DNA of 64,000 nucleotides from Volvox africanus. Taxonomy: Eukaryota > Chlorophyta > Chlorophyceae > Chlamydomonadales > Volvocaceae. Position 1 is the first letter of the stretch. Each line of letters begins with the position of its first letter. A model generated the notes under the pieces. It saw nothing but the letters and a program-made list of their open reading frames with translations, was not told the DNA's origin and made no database searches. The stretch lies in contig BSDZ01000010.1 in assembly GCA_030268105.1 (NCBI GenBank), forward strand, positions 4,316,001-4,380,000, read 5' to 3'. Below, piece after piece: positions 8,566-22,289 of the stretch. The position numbers and the translations under genes were made by a program.

Positions 8566-11000
8566 ATGGAGACACATTCACCAGTTGTTTGTAAATTGCT
8601 GGTCTGCTGTCCTAATGAAGAAAAGAGGCGTATTGATACTGAGATAAATCTGTCAGTGGTAGATTTCGAGCAGCTCCTTACTGATGCAGCTGGCGCAAAA
8701 TCAATCAGTGAAGTTTCAGTTCAGGTTTTAGACTCGGAGGATGAGGATGGCAAGCTTGTGGCCCAGCAGGTGGCGCCTGTGCAGCTGCTTAGCCGCTGCA
8801 CTCGGTGGCTGAAGAAGGAAATTAGCGCGCCTTTCAAGGGGAAGGCTTGGAACCAGGCTCAGAAGAAACTAACTATCCACGTATCCCTAAAACAGCCATC
8901 TGTTCAATTGGTATCCCCTGAAGTAAGCAGAATCAGTATACGAAAGGATCATGATCGTGGTGAGCCATTAAAGTGGAGCAGGTCATATGAGCAGGCCGCC
9001 ATCAACAAAGCCGTCCGCGACAACGTGCCGTACAACCTCGACAGCAGCCTGAAGAATCCACGGGTCCTCATTGCGAAGGATATTCAACGTGAGCCGCATC
9101 TGCAGCCCGTTTGGGATAAGTGCTTTGCTGCTGGCTTTGCACAAGTGGCTGACTTACAGCCAAGAGTTACGGTCGACTGCTTCAAGAAGAAATGGCAAAA
9201 GTACGTACATGTTTATTTTCCTAATGTCATGCTTCTAGTGATTATCTTGTTTGTGGTAATCATACATGCCATCCATATCACTAGCTTACTTTCAGTGGGG
9301 ACAGACAACAATAGAATGAAGCATGCACAGCATCATAAGTAAGCACTTTCATTCGGTGCATCCCATGTACTTTGTAGATACGCAACAGATTACAATGCCC
9401 AACGTGCAAGGGAAGAAAAGGTGAAGGCCACCCACAAGGAGGAACTTGCCTGCAAGCCAGGTTTGTGAGCTCCTATCCTACTGCTACTGTCATCCATATA
9501 CTTGTTTTACAACATTTTTTGATCAGGTTGATTGATAAAAAAATTCCTTTCTATGTATTTTGAAAAATGGAATTTGGGGTAAACGTGGGCCAAAGATTTG
9601 TTTTACGACAGAGGACATGCACGCCGCTTACGCTATGTACTGGATTACGAAAATTTTTGACAATGATGTGTATTATGGCATCTGGCGTTGATGTTTGTCT
9701 TCGCATTATTTTTATGTAGAGGACCTTGAGAAGAAGCCATGGAAGAAGCTATGGAACAAGGAGTCTCGGGCAGCCTGGAGGAGCTTCAAGTACGCTCAGC
9801 CAGATAACCCAGATGCGGGTCCCAGTGAGCGCCGCATTGCGATGGAGGATTTGAATGTGACAGATCGGCAGCAGGAGCTTATTAATGCACTTGTGCAGCG
9901 GAAGCAGATTGAAAGCAGTAAGACATCCTTCACCGTACCAGCCACTCCGGTGCCGGTTGGAGCTGGTGGAACAGCTCAGCATACACCAGGCCTTGGTGCA
10001 CTGGAGTTGCCAAAAGGCACTACGGTAAGATGTGATTATGCATGTGTTTACTTTTATTATTGCTGCTGCTTCGCCACCCTAATAGTACGTACTTCTTAGT
10101 ATGTTTGCAGAAAGTACGTCACAGTTCATGCATAACATTTGTTTCTTATTTTAGCTAGTTAAACAATAACAATTTTTTCATGCCTTTATTTCCTCATTTA
10201 CGAAATGCTTAATTGCTACCAAACCGCAGAAAAGCGGCCAAAATGACGAGCCGCCAGGAACTCAGGATGGGCGCACTAGCCAACGCCAAAAGCAGCCCGC
10301 ACATGGTGAAGATGCATTGATGATGGTGCTGGCTGCCAATGCAGCTCGCATACATCAGAAGGAGAAGGAGATCAAGGCCGCTAGACGCCGACAGGTTAGT
10401 CCAAATAATAGTGGTAAAGAGAGTGGATGAAGGGGTGTGCAAATTTCCAGGCGCGCTTAGCAAGGTTATTGCAGGATGGGTGATGTACATTACTGATTGC
10501 ATGTACAGGGATGTACAGGTCATTAATGTCCTTTAACCTGTTTTCTCCATTTTGTCTTTTATGTAATTGTTCCTATATTCCTCAAACATACTTCCTTTTC
10601 ATGTAGGCAAAGAGTTCAGAGCCCTCTAAGGCAAGGAACTCCAGCAGGAATGCTACAAACTCAAGCAAGGCAGCAGCGAAAAAGGTACAGCCCATTCATC
10701 CTGTCTTCCCGTTTTAGTGAGTTGTAATTTTATGTTTCGTTCTAGTCTTTTAATTTGCTGCGTGCTTTGTGGTTTGATGTGGTATATGTCGATTTGTTTT
10801 TCTCTTTTTTAACAAAAAAATGTAAGCTTATCATTTCTAAAATCATATATGTATGTTAATGGTGGGCCTTGAAGGTAACGAACAATGACGATGTGTGGCC
10901 ATCCACGAAAGTGAGACGGACAAGCACGGGCATCAAAAGAAAGGTACATTATATTGAGGCCCATAGGTCTGGTATTCCAAGCATCTTTCGGAGGACATAA
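8566..11000 (+). CDS. Gene P copy 1: six-exon basic protein of unknown function (~463 aa)
   Basis: Predicted exons are 8566-9200, 9378-9460, 9720-10024, 10230-10394, 10607-10684 and 10875-11000. The phases are consistent (2, 1, 0, 0, 0). The chosen ATG follows an in-frame TGA, and another ATG 4 nt upstream opens a 10-codon overlapping uORF. Residues 1-65 are acidic/mixed and 75-110 basic. Residues ~175-217 contain spaced aromatics (W183, F187, F206, W210) followed by a charged helix, loosely like a Myb/SANT or trihelix DNA-binding segment; this is a weak inference. Residues 300-463 are low complexity and rich in Lys, Arg, Ser and Ala, like a nuclear protein. Nine codon differences exist among the copies: L11, A70, L102, L108, K136, T215, P316 and A418 are synonymous and only P155L changes the protein. 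It is transcribed divergently from U, with ~670 bp between the starts. I do not recognise the family. Confidence 0.72.
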
Positions 11001-11129
11001 AGACTGGGTGGAACATGGTTACCAGGAGGTTAGCAGATATCCATCAAGAACCATAGCTGTCGATCTGCAACCACATCTCAAACACGTCCAGCCATCTTTT
11101 CTTTCAGCCAGGCATATCCAAACTGACCC

Positions 11130-11432
11130 TGTTAAGTCTTGGACGGTGCAAACATTGGTTGCCACAACCTTGGAACTGTCCTAGAGAAGGAGCTCGGAGC
11201 TGTCCTAGAGAAGGAGCTTGGAACTGTCCTAGAGTTAAGTGGAGCCATCCGAGAGGACAACCGGGCGGAACTCTTGGAATAGCTAACAGCAGGCAATAAT
11301 AGTATTTAAGGGTGCATAAACTCTGCAATAGTCACCCAACAGCTAGCAATCGTCTAGTGTCTTATACATCTGACCTCCTCTGACCTCTGTAATACTTCAT
11401 AGCAGCTTTATACTTCCTTTATCTCCTTAACA
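11130..11432 (+). mobile_element. Solo LTR of copia A (unit 2)
   Basis: One 303 bp LTR with the same GACCC duplication and the same insertion point as A1, the product expected from LTR-LTR recombination. Confidence 0.96.
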
Positions 11433-11631
11433 GACCCACGGTTATTCTTGCCTCTGCATGCATTCAATATGCATGTACATGCAGGAGAACAATCTTATTT
11501 TCTTCCAAAGGCATGCATCCGTCAAACAAGGCAAGATGTTTAATAATGCCCTACAATAGGCCTCAACACTTCTCTTACCTTGGCACACTACAACGCCATC
11601 ACCATTATTCACAGTGACCCTCCACAGAGGG

Positions 11632-13224
11632 TCATCCAAACGTTATTTGTACGCTTGAACAGTGCTTCCTGAGGCAAGAAGCTCGGCTGGGTTTGAAGGG
11701 TTCCAGCAGCTGTAACTGCCCATGATCCATGGCCCCTAACTGTGAAAGTACACCAAGTTCTGCTGCATCGGGTTCATCATCCTCAGATTCAGGATAACTA
11801 TGTTGGCATAAGTTATCCAGGATTGCTGATATATATTCTAGAGTTTGCCGGTGATTAGGATTGGCAGGATCAAGATCATCCATAACGTGAATGAGAGCAG
11901 AAACAAGTGAGGAGGGCAGAGCTGTTTCTTCCTGAACCTGCGAATGTCCACTGCTATCCCCTGACAACACCTCTGATGTATGCCCTGAACTGTCCTTGCT
12001 GCTACTGCTGTGGTCTTCATTATGATCATCAGAGGTGTTGAAGTCATTCTCATTGTCCATGTTTAAGTTGGTATCCTCTGGGAAAGAAAGTCTGCATCTC
12101 TTCATGTGCCCATAAAGCTGCGACCGTGTCCTTCCAGTAAATGGGCATTGAGTACATGCATAAACCTCCTGACCAAGAGGGTCCTGACAACGACTGAACT
12201 TGTGCTTTTGCAGCCATGCATCTGTGAATTTTGCAGCACAGTAATATTGCATTCATTTAATCATGCTGTCATGCAAGTAAGGAGATACGTAGATGTAGCT
12301 TGCATGCCAATTTGGCGTGAGGGATATTTTAATTTTTTCCGTGCATACATGCATGGCCACGGTGGATGGCAATTGGAAGGGTTTCATTGGACCCATCCAA
12401 ACAAACCACAGTGCCTGGCTCATCACACCAAAGCCCGGGCTAGTATGAATAACTGTACTTTGATTTAAAATTATTGACAGCATGAGTGGGTGGCTGGTAC
12501 GAGATGAGTGCACAATGAATGTTCCAAATAAATATATCCCTTAAAAACCTATATGAACATAAGTCATCCGTGCGCACCTGATATGTTATCCCTTTTGGAT
12601 GAGGCTGGGCGCTTGTTCAGAAGCCTTCCACTGCCTCCAAGGAGGCGGCCAAGAACTTTAACATGGTACTGGTTATGTAAGCCGTACAAGCCAAGATGTT
12701 TATCTCGATCTGATAGCACGTCCCCTCTACTAGAAGTCAACCTCCAAACTGATCCAGGTTGAAATGTAAATAAGGAATTACTGGAGACGAAGTCCATGAG
12801 CTGTCCCACAGTTGAGTCCGTACTTCCAGAAAACGTCAACGTCCGTGACCCAGGTAAAACGACGAAAAGCTGAAGAGCTCGTTCATCATGATTGGACTGT
12901 GTAAATGACACCGTTGAGCAGTATCGCCCTATCGTAACGCCCAACACTGTGATGAGAACAAAAACAGAAGAACCCATGAGGATCCACACTAAATATTCTG
13001 TAACATATACATCAACTAAAACAGGGGCATACAGAGCAACGTAAGAGGCAACAGCAATACCGAAAGTAATGCCACAGAAAAAGCCTAATAAAAGGTGGGC
13101 CATGAGCATGTAATAATATACAGTAAAGTAGCAGGATCAGACTGTTTTTCCTTACAGAACTGATATCTGACAAAGGGGAACGACTCCTCCATTGTATGGA
13201 GTGGTACAGGCAGTACTCATGCAT
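11632..13224 (-). CDS. Gene U copy 2
   Basis: Exons 13224-13156, 12896-12578 and 12221-11632. The predicted protein is identical to copy 1. Its 3' end lies about 200 bp beyond a solo LTR. Confidence 0.58.
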
Positions 13225-13894
13225 GTGGAGTACGAGATATTAAAGTGGAACGTGCATGTCCGCGTAATTTACACTTGAAGTAAATTTTCAATAACGAATG
13301 ATAGACTTGAATAGTAAATTACATGCATACGCACAGGAAGCTCCTTATACATGCATGTACGTGAAATACTGGGATACAGCCTCATCATCATACTTCCAGG
13401 AGCTTGCTAATAAGAAACTTGATTAGCATTCCTTAAAAATAATTTATGACGTTTCTCATGAACTCGTTGACTAGCTTTTACGACAACCAACCGTTACATG
13501 CCGCAAATCGCTAGCCGCATGCGAAGAGCTAAACAGATTTTTTATGTAGGACGACGGCAATCATCAATATTATTGTAAAATAACATTCTTTATTGCTGCT
13601 GCACCTTGTATATATGTTAAGATTTAAAGGCTAGTGCACAGCATAACTTTTATAGCAGTTGCTCTTGCTTGCTTCACGGGTGGCATTAAATGTACATATA
13701 AAGGATGTTGTAAAGCAGGGTTACGAAACATTGTTGCTTACATGGGATTGATTGGCAGCAGCACAACCCTGGACGGAGTACCAAAGCACTTCTCTTCACT
13801 TTTTAGTAGTACGTAGGGCCCATGCCTCATGTCTGCAGCTGTATGTATCCTGCTGAAGGAGCAAGTTATTTGCAATAGTACAACCTTTTAATGA

Positions 13895-16329
13895 ATGGAG
13901 ACACATTCACCAGTTGTTTGTAAATTGCTGGTCTGCTGTCCTAATGAAGAAAAGAGGCGTATTGATACTGAGATAAATCTGTCAGTGGTAGATTTCGAGC
14001 AGCTCCTTACTGATGCAGCTGGCGCAAAATCAATCAGTGAAGTTTCAGTTCAGGTTTTAGACTCGGAGGATGAGGATGGCAAGCTTGTGGCCCAGCAGGT
14101 GGCGCCTGTGCAGCTGCTTAGCCGCTGCACTCGGTGGCTGAAGAAGGAAATTAGCGCGCCTTTCAAGGGGAAGGCTTGGAACCAGGCTCAGAAGAAACTA
14201 ACTATCCACGTATCCCTAAAACAGCCATCTGTTCAATTGGTATCCCCTGAAGTAAGCAGAATCAGTATACGAAAGGATCATGATCGTGGTGAGCCATTAA
14301 AGTGGAGCAGGTCATATGAGCAGGCCGCCATCAACAAAGCCGTCCGCGACAACGTGCCGTACAACCTCGACAGCAGCCTGAAGAATCCACGGGTCCTCAT
14401 TGCGAAGGATATTCAACGTGAGCCGCATCTGCAGCCCGTTTGGGATAAGTGCTTTGCTGCTGGCTTTGCACAAGTGGCTGACTTACAGCCAAGAGTTACG
14501 GTCGACTGCTTCAAGAAGAAATGGCAAAAGTACGTACATGTTTATTTTCCTAATGTCATGCTTCTAGTGATTATCTTGTTTGTGGTAATCATACATGCCA
14601 TCCATATCACTAGCTTACTTTCAGTGGGGACAGACAACAATAGAATGAAGCATGCACAGCATCATAAGTAAGCACTTTCATTCGGTGCATCCCATGTACT
14701 TTGTAGATACGCAACAGATTACAATGCCCAACGTGCAAGGGAAGAAAAGGTGAAGGCCACCCACAAGGAGGAACTTGCCTGCAAGCCAGGTTTGTGAGCT
14801 CCTATCCTACTGCTACTGTCATCCATATACTTGTTTTACAACATTTTTTGATCAGGTTGATTGATAAAAAAATTCCTTTCTATGTATTTTGAAAAATGGA
14901 ATTTGGGGTAAACGTGGGCCAAAGATTTGTTTTACGACAGAGGACATGCACGCCGCTTACGCTATGTACTGGATTACGAAAATTTTTGACAATGATGTGT
15001 ATTATGGCATCTGGCGTTGATGTTTGTCTTCGCATTATTTTTATGTAGAGGACCTTGAGAAGAAGCCATGGAAGAAGCTATGGAACAAGGAGTCTCGGGC
15101 AGCCTGGAGGAGCTTCAAGTACGCTCAGCCAGATAACCCAGATGCGGGTCCCAGTGAGCGCCGCATTGCGATGGAGGATTTGAATGTGACAGATCGGCAG
15201 CAGGAGCTTATTAATGCACTTGTGCAGCGGAAGCAGATTGAAAGCAGTAAGACATCCTTCACCGTACCAGCCACTCCGGTGCCGGTTGGAGCTGGTGGAA
15301 CAGCTCAGCATACACCAGGCCTTGGTGCACTGGAGTTGCCAAAAGGCACTACGGTAAGATGTGATTATGCATGTGTTTACTTTTATTATTGCTGCTGCTT
15401 CGCCACCCTAATAGTACGTACTTCTTAGTATGTTTGCAGAAAGTACGTCACAGTTCATGCATAACATTTGTTTCTTATTTTAGCTAGTTAAACAATAACA
15501 ATTTTTTCATGCCTTTATTTCCTCATTTACGAAATGCTTAATTGCTACCAAACCGCAGAAAAGCGGCCAAAATGACGAGCCGCCAGGAACTCAGGATGGG
15601 CGCACTAGCCAACGCCAAAAGCAGCCCGCACATGGTGAAGATGCATTGATGATGGTGCTGGCTGCCAATGCAGCTCGCATACATCAGAAGGAGAAGGAGA
15701 TCAAGGCCGCTAGACGCCGACAGGTTAGTCCAAATAATAGTGGTAAAGAGAGTGGATGAAGGGGTGTGCAAATTTCCAGGCGCGCTTAGCAAGGTTATTG
15801 CAGGATGGGTGATGTACATTACTGATTGCATGTACAGGGATGTACAGGTCATTAATGTCCTTTAACCTGTTTTCTCCATTTTGTCTTTTATGTAATTGTT
15901 CCTATATTCCTCAAACATACTTCCTTTTCATGTAGGCAAAGAGTTCAGAGCCCTCTAAGGCAAGGAACTCCAGCAGGAATGCTACAAACTCAAGCAAGGC
16001 AGCAGCGAAAAAGGTACAGCCCATTCATCCTGTCTTCCCGTTTTAGTGAGTTGTAATTTTATGTTTCGTTCTAGTCTTTTAATTTGCTGCGTGCTTTGTG
16101 GTTTGATGTGGTATATGTCGATTTGTTTTTCTCTTTTTTAACAAAAAAATGTAAGCTTATCATTTCTAAAATCATATATGTATGTTAATGGTGGGCCTTG
16201 AAGGTAACGAACAATGACGATGTGTGGCCATCCACGAAAGTGAGACGGACAAGCACGGGCATCAAAAGAAAGGTACATTATATTGAGGCCCATAGGTCTG
16301 GTATTCCAAGCATCTTTCGGAGGACATAA
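13895..16329 (+). CDS. Gene P copy 2
   Basis: Exons 13895-14529, 14707-14789, 15049-15353, 15559-15723, 15936-16013 and 16204-16329. The predicted protein is identical to copy 1. A solo copia A LTR starts 130 bp after its stop codon. Confidence 0.72.
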
Positions 16330-16458
16330 AGACTGGGTGGAACATGGTTACCAGGAGGTTAGCAGATATCCATCAAGAACCGTAGCTGTCGATCTGCAAC
16401 CACATCTCAAACACGTCCAGCCATCTTTTCTTTCAGCCAGGCATATCCAAACTGACCC

Positions 16459-16761
16459 TGTTAAGTCTTGGACGGTGCAAACATTGGTTGCCACAACCTT
16501 GGAACTGTCCTAGAGAAGGAGCTCGGAGCTGTCCTAGAGAAGGAGCTTGGAACTGTCCTAGAGTTAAGTGGAGCCATCCAAGAGGACAACCGGGCGGAAC
16601 TCTTGGAATAGCTAACAGCAGGCAATAATAGTATTTAAGGGTGCATAAACTCTGCAATAGTCACCCAACAGCTAGCAATCGTCTAGTGTCTTATACATCT
16701 GACCTCCTCTGACCTCTGTAATACTTCATAGCAGCTTTATACTTCCTTTATCTCCTTAACA
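16459..16761 (+). mobile_element. Solo LTR of copia A (unit 3)
   Basis: Same site and duplication as in unit 2, with one private substitution (CCAAGAGG for CCGAGAGG). Confidence 0.96.
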
Positions 16762-16960
16762 GACCCACGGTTATTCTTGCCTCTGCATGCATTCAATATG
16801 CATGTACATGCAGGAGAACAATCTTATTTTCTTCCAAAGGCATGCATCCGTCAAACAAGGCAAGATGTTTAATAATGCCCTACAATAGGCCTCAACACTT
16901 CTCTTACCTTGGCACACTACAACGCCATCACCATTATTCACAGTGACCCTCCACAGAGGG

Positions 16961-18553
16961 TCATCCAAACGTTATTTGTACGCTTGAACAGTGCTTCCTG
17001 AGGCAAGAAGCTCGGCTGGGTTTGAAGGGTTCCAGCAGCTGTAACTGCCCATGATCCATGGCCCCTAACTGTGAAAGTACACCAAGTTCTGCTGCATCGG
17101 GTTCATCATCCTCAGATTCAGGATAACTATGTTGGCATAAGTTATCCAGGATTGCTGATATATATTCTAGAGTTTGCCGGTGATTAGGATTGGCAGGATC
17201 AAGATCATCCATAACGTGAATGAGAGCAGAAACAAGTGAGGAGGGCAGAGCTGTTTCTTCCTGAACCTGCGAATGTCCACTGCTATCCCCTGACAACACC
17301 TCTGATGTATGCCCTGAACTGTCCTTGCTGCTACTGCTGTGGTCTTCATTATGATCATCAGAGGTGTTGAAGTCATTCTCATTGTCCATGTTTAAGTTGG
17401 TATCCTCTGGGAAAGAAAGTCTGCATCTCTTCATGTGCCCATAAAGCTGCGACCGTGTCCTTCCAGTAAATGGGCATTGAGTACATGCATAAACCTCCTG
17501 ACCAAGAGGGTCCTGACAACGACTGAACTTGTGCTTTTGCAGCCATGCATCTGTGAATTTTGCAGCACAGTAATATTGCATTCATTTAATCATGCTGTCA
17601 TGCAAGTAAGGAGATACGTAGATGTAGCTTGCATGCCAATTTGGCGTGAGGGATATTTTAATTTTTTCCGTGCATACATGCATGGCCACGGTGGATGGCA
17701 ATTGGAAGGGTTTCATTGGACCCATCCAAACAAACCACAGTGCCTGGCTCATCACACCAAAGCCCGGGCTAGTATGAATAACTGTACTTTGATTTAAAAT
17801 TATTGACAGCATGAGTGGGTGGCTGGTACGAGATGAGTGCACAATGAATGTTCCAAATAAATATATCCCTTAAAAACCTATATGAACATAAGTCATCCGT
17901 GCGCACCTGATATGTTATCCCTTTTGGATGAGGCTGGGCGCTTGTTCAGAAGCCTTCCACTGCCTCCAAGGAGGCGGCCAAGAACTTTAACATGGTACTG
18001 GTTATGTAAGCCGTACAAGCCAAGATGTTTATCTCGATCTGATAGCACGTCCCCTCTACTAGAAGTCAACCTCCAAACTGATCCAGGTTGAAATGTAAAT
18101 AAGGAATTACTGGAGACGAAGTCCATGAGCTGTCCCACAGTTGAGTCCGTACTTCCAGAAAACGTCAACGTCCGTGACCCAGGTAAAACGACGAAAAGCT
18201 GAAGAGCTCGTTCATCATGATTGGACTGTGTAAATGACACCGTTGAGCAGTATCGCCCTATCGTAACGCCCAACACTGTGATGAGAACAAAAACAGAAGA
18301 ACCCATGAGGATCCACACTAAATATTCTGTAACATATACATCAACTAAAACAGGGGCATACAGAGCAACGTAAGAGGCAACAGCAATACCGAAAGTAATG
18401 CCACAGAAAAAGCCTAATAAAAGGTGGGCCATGAGCATGTAATAATATACAGTAAAGTAGCAGGATCAGACTGTTTTTCCTTACAGAACTGATATCTGAC
18501 AAAGGGGAACGACTCCTCCATTGTATGGAGTGGTACAGGCAGTACTCATGCAT
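16961..18553 (-). CDS. Gene U copy 3
   Basis: Exons 18553-18485, 18225-17907 and 17550-16961. Protein as in copy 1. Confidence 0.58.
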
Positions 18554-19223
18554 GTGGAGTACGAGATATTAAAGTGGAACGTGCATGTCCGCGTAATTTA
18601 CACTTGAAGTAAATTTTCAATAACGAATGATAGACTTGAATAGTAAATTACATGCATACGCACAGGAAGCTCCTTATACATGCATGTACGTGAAATACTG
18701 GGATACAGCCTCATCATCATACTTCCAGGAGCTTGCTAATAAGAAACTTGATTAGCATTCCTTAAAAATAATTTATGACGTTTCTCATGAACTCGTTGAC
18801 TAGCTTTTACGACAACCAACCGTTACATGCCGCAAATCGCTAGCCGCATGCGAAGAGCTAAACAGATTTTTTATGTAGGACGACGGCAATCATCAATATT
18901 ATTGTAAAATAACATTCTTTATTGCTGCTGCACCTTGTATATATGTTAAGATTTAAAGGCTAGTGCACAGCATAACTTTTATAGCAGTTGCTCTTGCTTG
19001 CTTCACGGGTGGCATTAAATGTACATATAAAGGATGTTGTAAAGCAGGGTTACGAAACATTGTTGCTTACATGGGATTGATTGGCAGCAGCACAACCCTG
19101 GACGGAGTACCAAAGCACTTCTCTTCACTTTTTAGTAGTACGTAGGGCCCATGCCTCATGTCTGCAGCTGTATGTATCCTGCTGAAGGAGCAAGTTATTT
19201 GCAATAGTACAACCTTTTAATGA

Positions 19224-21658
19224 ATGGAGACACATTCACCAGTTGTTTGTAAATTGCTGGTCTGCTGTCCTAATGAAGAAAAGAGGCGTATTGATACTGA
19301 GATAAATCTGTCAGTGGTAGATTTCGAGCAGCTCCTTACTGATGCAGCTGGCGCAAAATCAATCAGTGAAGTTTCAGTTCAGGTTTTAGACTCGGAGGAT
19401 GAGGATGGCAAGCTTGTGGCCCAGCAGGTGGCGCCTGTGCAGCTGCTTAGCCGCTGCACTCGGTGGCTGAAGAAGGAAATTAGCGCGCCTTTCAAGGGGA
19501 AGGCTTGGAACCAGGCTCAGAAGAAACTAACTATCCACGTATCCCTAAAACAGCCATCTGTTCAATTGGTATCCCCTGAAGTAAGCAGAATCAGTATACG
19601 AAAGGATCATGATCGTGGTGAGCCATTAAAGTGGAGCAGGTCATATGAGCAGGCCGCCATCAACAAAGCCGTCCGCGACAACGTGCCGTACAACCTCGAC
19701 AGCAGCCTGAAGAATCCACGGGTCCTCATTGCGAAGGATATTCAACGTGAGCCGCATCTGCAGCCCGTTTGGGATAAGTGCTTTGCTGCTGGCTTTGCAC
19801 AAGTGGCTGACTTACAGCCAAGAGTTACGGTCGACTGCTTCAAGAAGAAATGGCAAAAGTACGTACATGTTTATTTTCCTAATGTCATGCTTCTAGTGAT
19901 TATCTTGTTTGTGGTAATCATACATGCCATCCATATCACTAGCTTACTTTCAGTGGGGACAGACAACAATAGAATGAAGCATGCACAGCATCATAAGTAA
20001 GCACTTTCATTCGGTGCATCCCATGTACTTTGTAGATACGCAACAGATTACAATGCCCAACGTGCAAGGGAAGAAAAGGTGAAGGCCACCCACAAGGAGG
20101 AACTTGCCTGCAAGCCAGGTTTGTGAGCTCCTATCCTACTGCTACTGTCATCCATATACTTGTTTTACAACATTTTTTGATCAGGTTGATTGATAAAAAA
20201 ATTCCTTTCTATGTATTTTGAAAAATGGAATTTGGGGTAAACGTGGGCCAAAGATTTGTTTTACGACAGAGGACATGCATGCCGCTTACGCTATGTACTG
20301 GATTACGAAAATTTTTGACAATGATGTGTATTATGGCATCTGGCGTTGATGTTTGTCTTCGCATTATTTTTATGTAGAGGACCTTGAGAAGAAGCCATGG
20401 AAGAAGCTATGGAACAAGGAGTCTCGGGCAGCCTGGAGGAGCTTCAAGTACGCTCAGCCAGATAACCCAGATGCGGGTCCCAGTGAGCGCCGCATTGCGA
20501 TGGAGGATTTGAATGTGACAGATCGGCAGCAGGAGCTTATTAATGCACTTGTGCAGCGGAAGCAGATTGAAAGCAGTAAGACATCCTTCACCGTACCAGC
20601 CACTCCGGTGCCGGTTGGAGCTGGTGGAACAGCTCAGCATACACCAGGCCTTGGTGCACTGGAGTTGCCAAAAGGCACTACGGTAAGATGTGATTATGCA
20701 TGTGTTTACTTTTATTATTGCTGCTGCTTCGCCACCCTAATAGTACGTACTTCTTAGTATGTTTGCAGAAAGTACGTCACAGTTCATGCATAACATTTGT
20801 TTCTTATTTTAGCTAGTTAAACAATAACAATTTTTTCATGCCTTTATTTCCTCATTTACGAAATGCTTAATTGCTACCAAACCGCAGAAAAGCGGCCAAA
20901 ATGACGAGCCGCCAGGAACTCAGGATGGGCGCACTAGCCAACGCCAAAAGCAGCCCGCACATGGTGAAGATGCATTGATGATGGTGCTGGCTGCCAATGC
21001 AGCTCGCATACATCAGAAGGAGAAGGAGATCAAGGCCGCTAGACGCCGACAGGTTAGTCCAAATAATAGTGGTAAAGAGAGTGGATGAAGGGGTGTGCAA
21101 ATTTCCAGGCGCGCTTAGCAAGGTTATTGCAGGATGGGTGATGTACATTACTGATTGCATGTACAGGGATGTACAGGTCATTAATGTCCTTTAACCTGTT
21201 TTCTCCATTTTGTCTTTTATGTAATTGTTCCTATATTCCTCAAACATACTTCCTTTTCATGTAGGCAAAGAGTTCAGAGCCCTCTAAGGCAAGGAACTCC
21301 AGCAGGAATGCTACAAACTCAAGCAAGGCAGCAGCGAAAAAGGTACAGCCCATTCATCCTGTCTTCCCGTTTTAGTGAGTTGTAATTTTATGTTTCGTTC
21401 TAGTCTTTTAATTTGCTGCGTGCTTTGTGGTTTGATGTGGTATATGTCGATTTGTTTTTCTCTTTTTTAACAAAAAAATGTAAGCTTATCATTTCTAAAA
21501 TCATATATGTATGTTAATGGTGGGCCTTGAAGGTAACGAACAATGACGATGTGTGGCCATCCACGAAAGTGAGACGGACAAGCACGGGCATCAAAAGAAA
21601 GGTACATTATATTGAGGCCCATAGGTCTGGTATTCCAAGCATCTTTCGGAGGACATAA
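19224..21658 (+). CDS. Gene P copy 3
   Basis: Exons 19224-19858, 20036-20118, 20378-20682, 20888-21052, 21265-21342 and 21533-21658. The predicted protein is identical to copy 1; one private intron 2 change lies near 20280. Confidence 0.72.
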
Positions 21659-21787
21659 AGACTGGGTGGAACATGGTTACCAGGAGGTTAGCAGATATCC
21701 ATCAAGAACCGTAGCTGTCGATCTGCAACCACATCTCAAACACGTCCAGCCATCTTTTCTTTCAGCCAGGCATATCCAAACTGACCC

Positions 21788-22090
21788 TGTTAAGTCTTGG
21801 ACGGTGCAAACATTGGTTGCCACAACCTTGGAACTGTCCTAGAGAAGGAGCTCGGAGCTGTCCTAGAGAAGGAGCTTGGAACTGTCCTAGAGTTAAGTGG
21901 AGCCATCCGAGAGGACAACCGGGCGGAACTCTTGGAATAGCTAACAGCAGGCAATAATAGTATTTAAGGGTGCATAAACTCTGCAATAGTCACCCAACAG
22001 CTAGCAATCGTCTAGTGTCTTATACATCTGACCTCCTCTGACCTCTGTAATACTTCATAGCAGCTTTATACTTCCTTTATCTCCTTAACA
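21788..22090 (+). mobile_element. Solo LTR of copia A (unit 4)
   Basis: Same site and duplication as in unit 2. Confidence 0.96.
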
Positions 22091-22289
22091 GACCCACGGT
22101 TATTCTTGCCTCTGCATGCATTCAATATGCATGTACATGCAGGAGAACAATCTTATTTTCTTCCAAAGGCATGCATCCGTCAAACAAGGCAAGATGTTTA
22201 ATAATGCCCTACAATAGGCCTCAACACTTCTCTTACCTTGGCACACTACAACGCCATCACCATTATTCACAGTGACCCTCCACAGAGGG

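Larger units (their letters stand above)
1..9281 (+). repeat. Array unit 1 (carries a near-complete copia element)
   Basis: Holds exons 2-6 of one P copy, copia A1, gene U1, the shared upstream region and P1 exon 1. It mixes diagnostic variants of the left and right subfamilies, so it looks recombinant. Confidence 0.95.
9282..14610 (+). repeat. Array unit 2 (solo LTR form, 5329 bp)
   Basis: Left-subfamily unit: a 4 bp shorter tract in P intron 4 than unit 1 (near 10500) and a solo LTR at 11130-11432. A private change at 11053 gives ATA for GTA in the small frame downstream of P. Confidence 0.95.
14611..19939 (+). repeat. Array unit 3 (solo LTR form, 5329 bp)
   Basis: Aligns to unit 2 without indels. 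A private G to A change lies inside its solo LTR, near 16580. Confidence 0.95.

Noticed and set aside
9282..14610. The ~5 kb unit as a DNA transposon or Helitron
   Set aside because: No transposase or Rep/helicase motif, no terminal inverted repeats and no target duplication at unit junctions were seen; the units abut directly.
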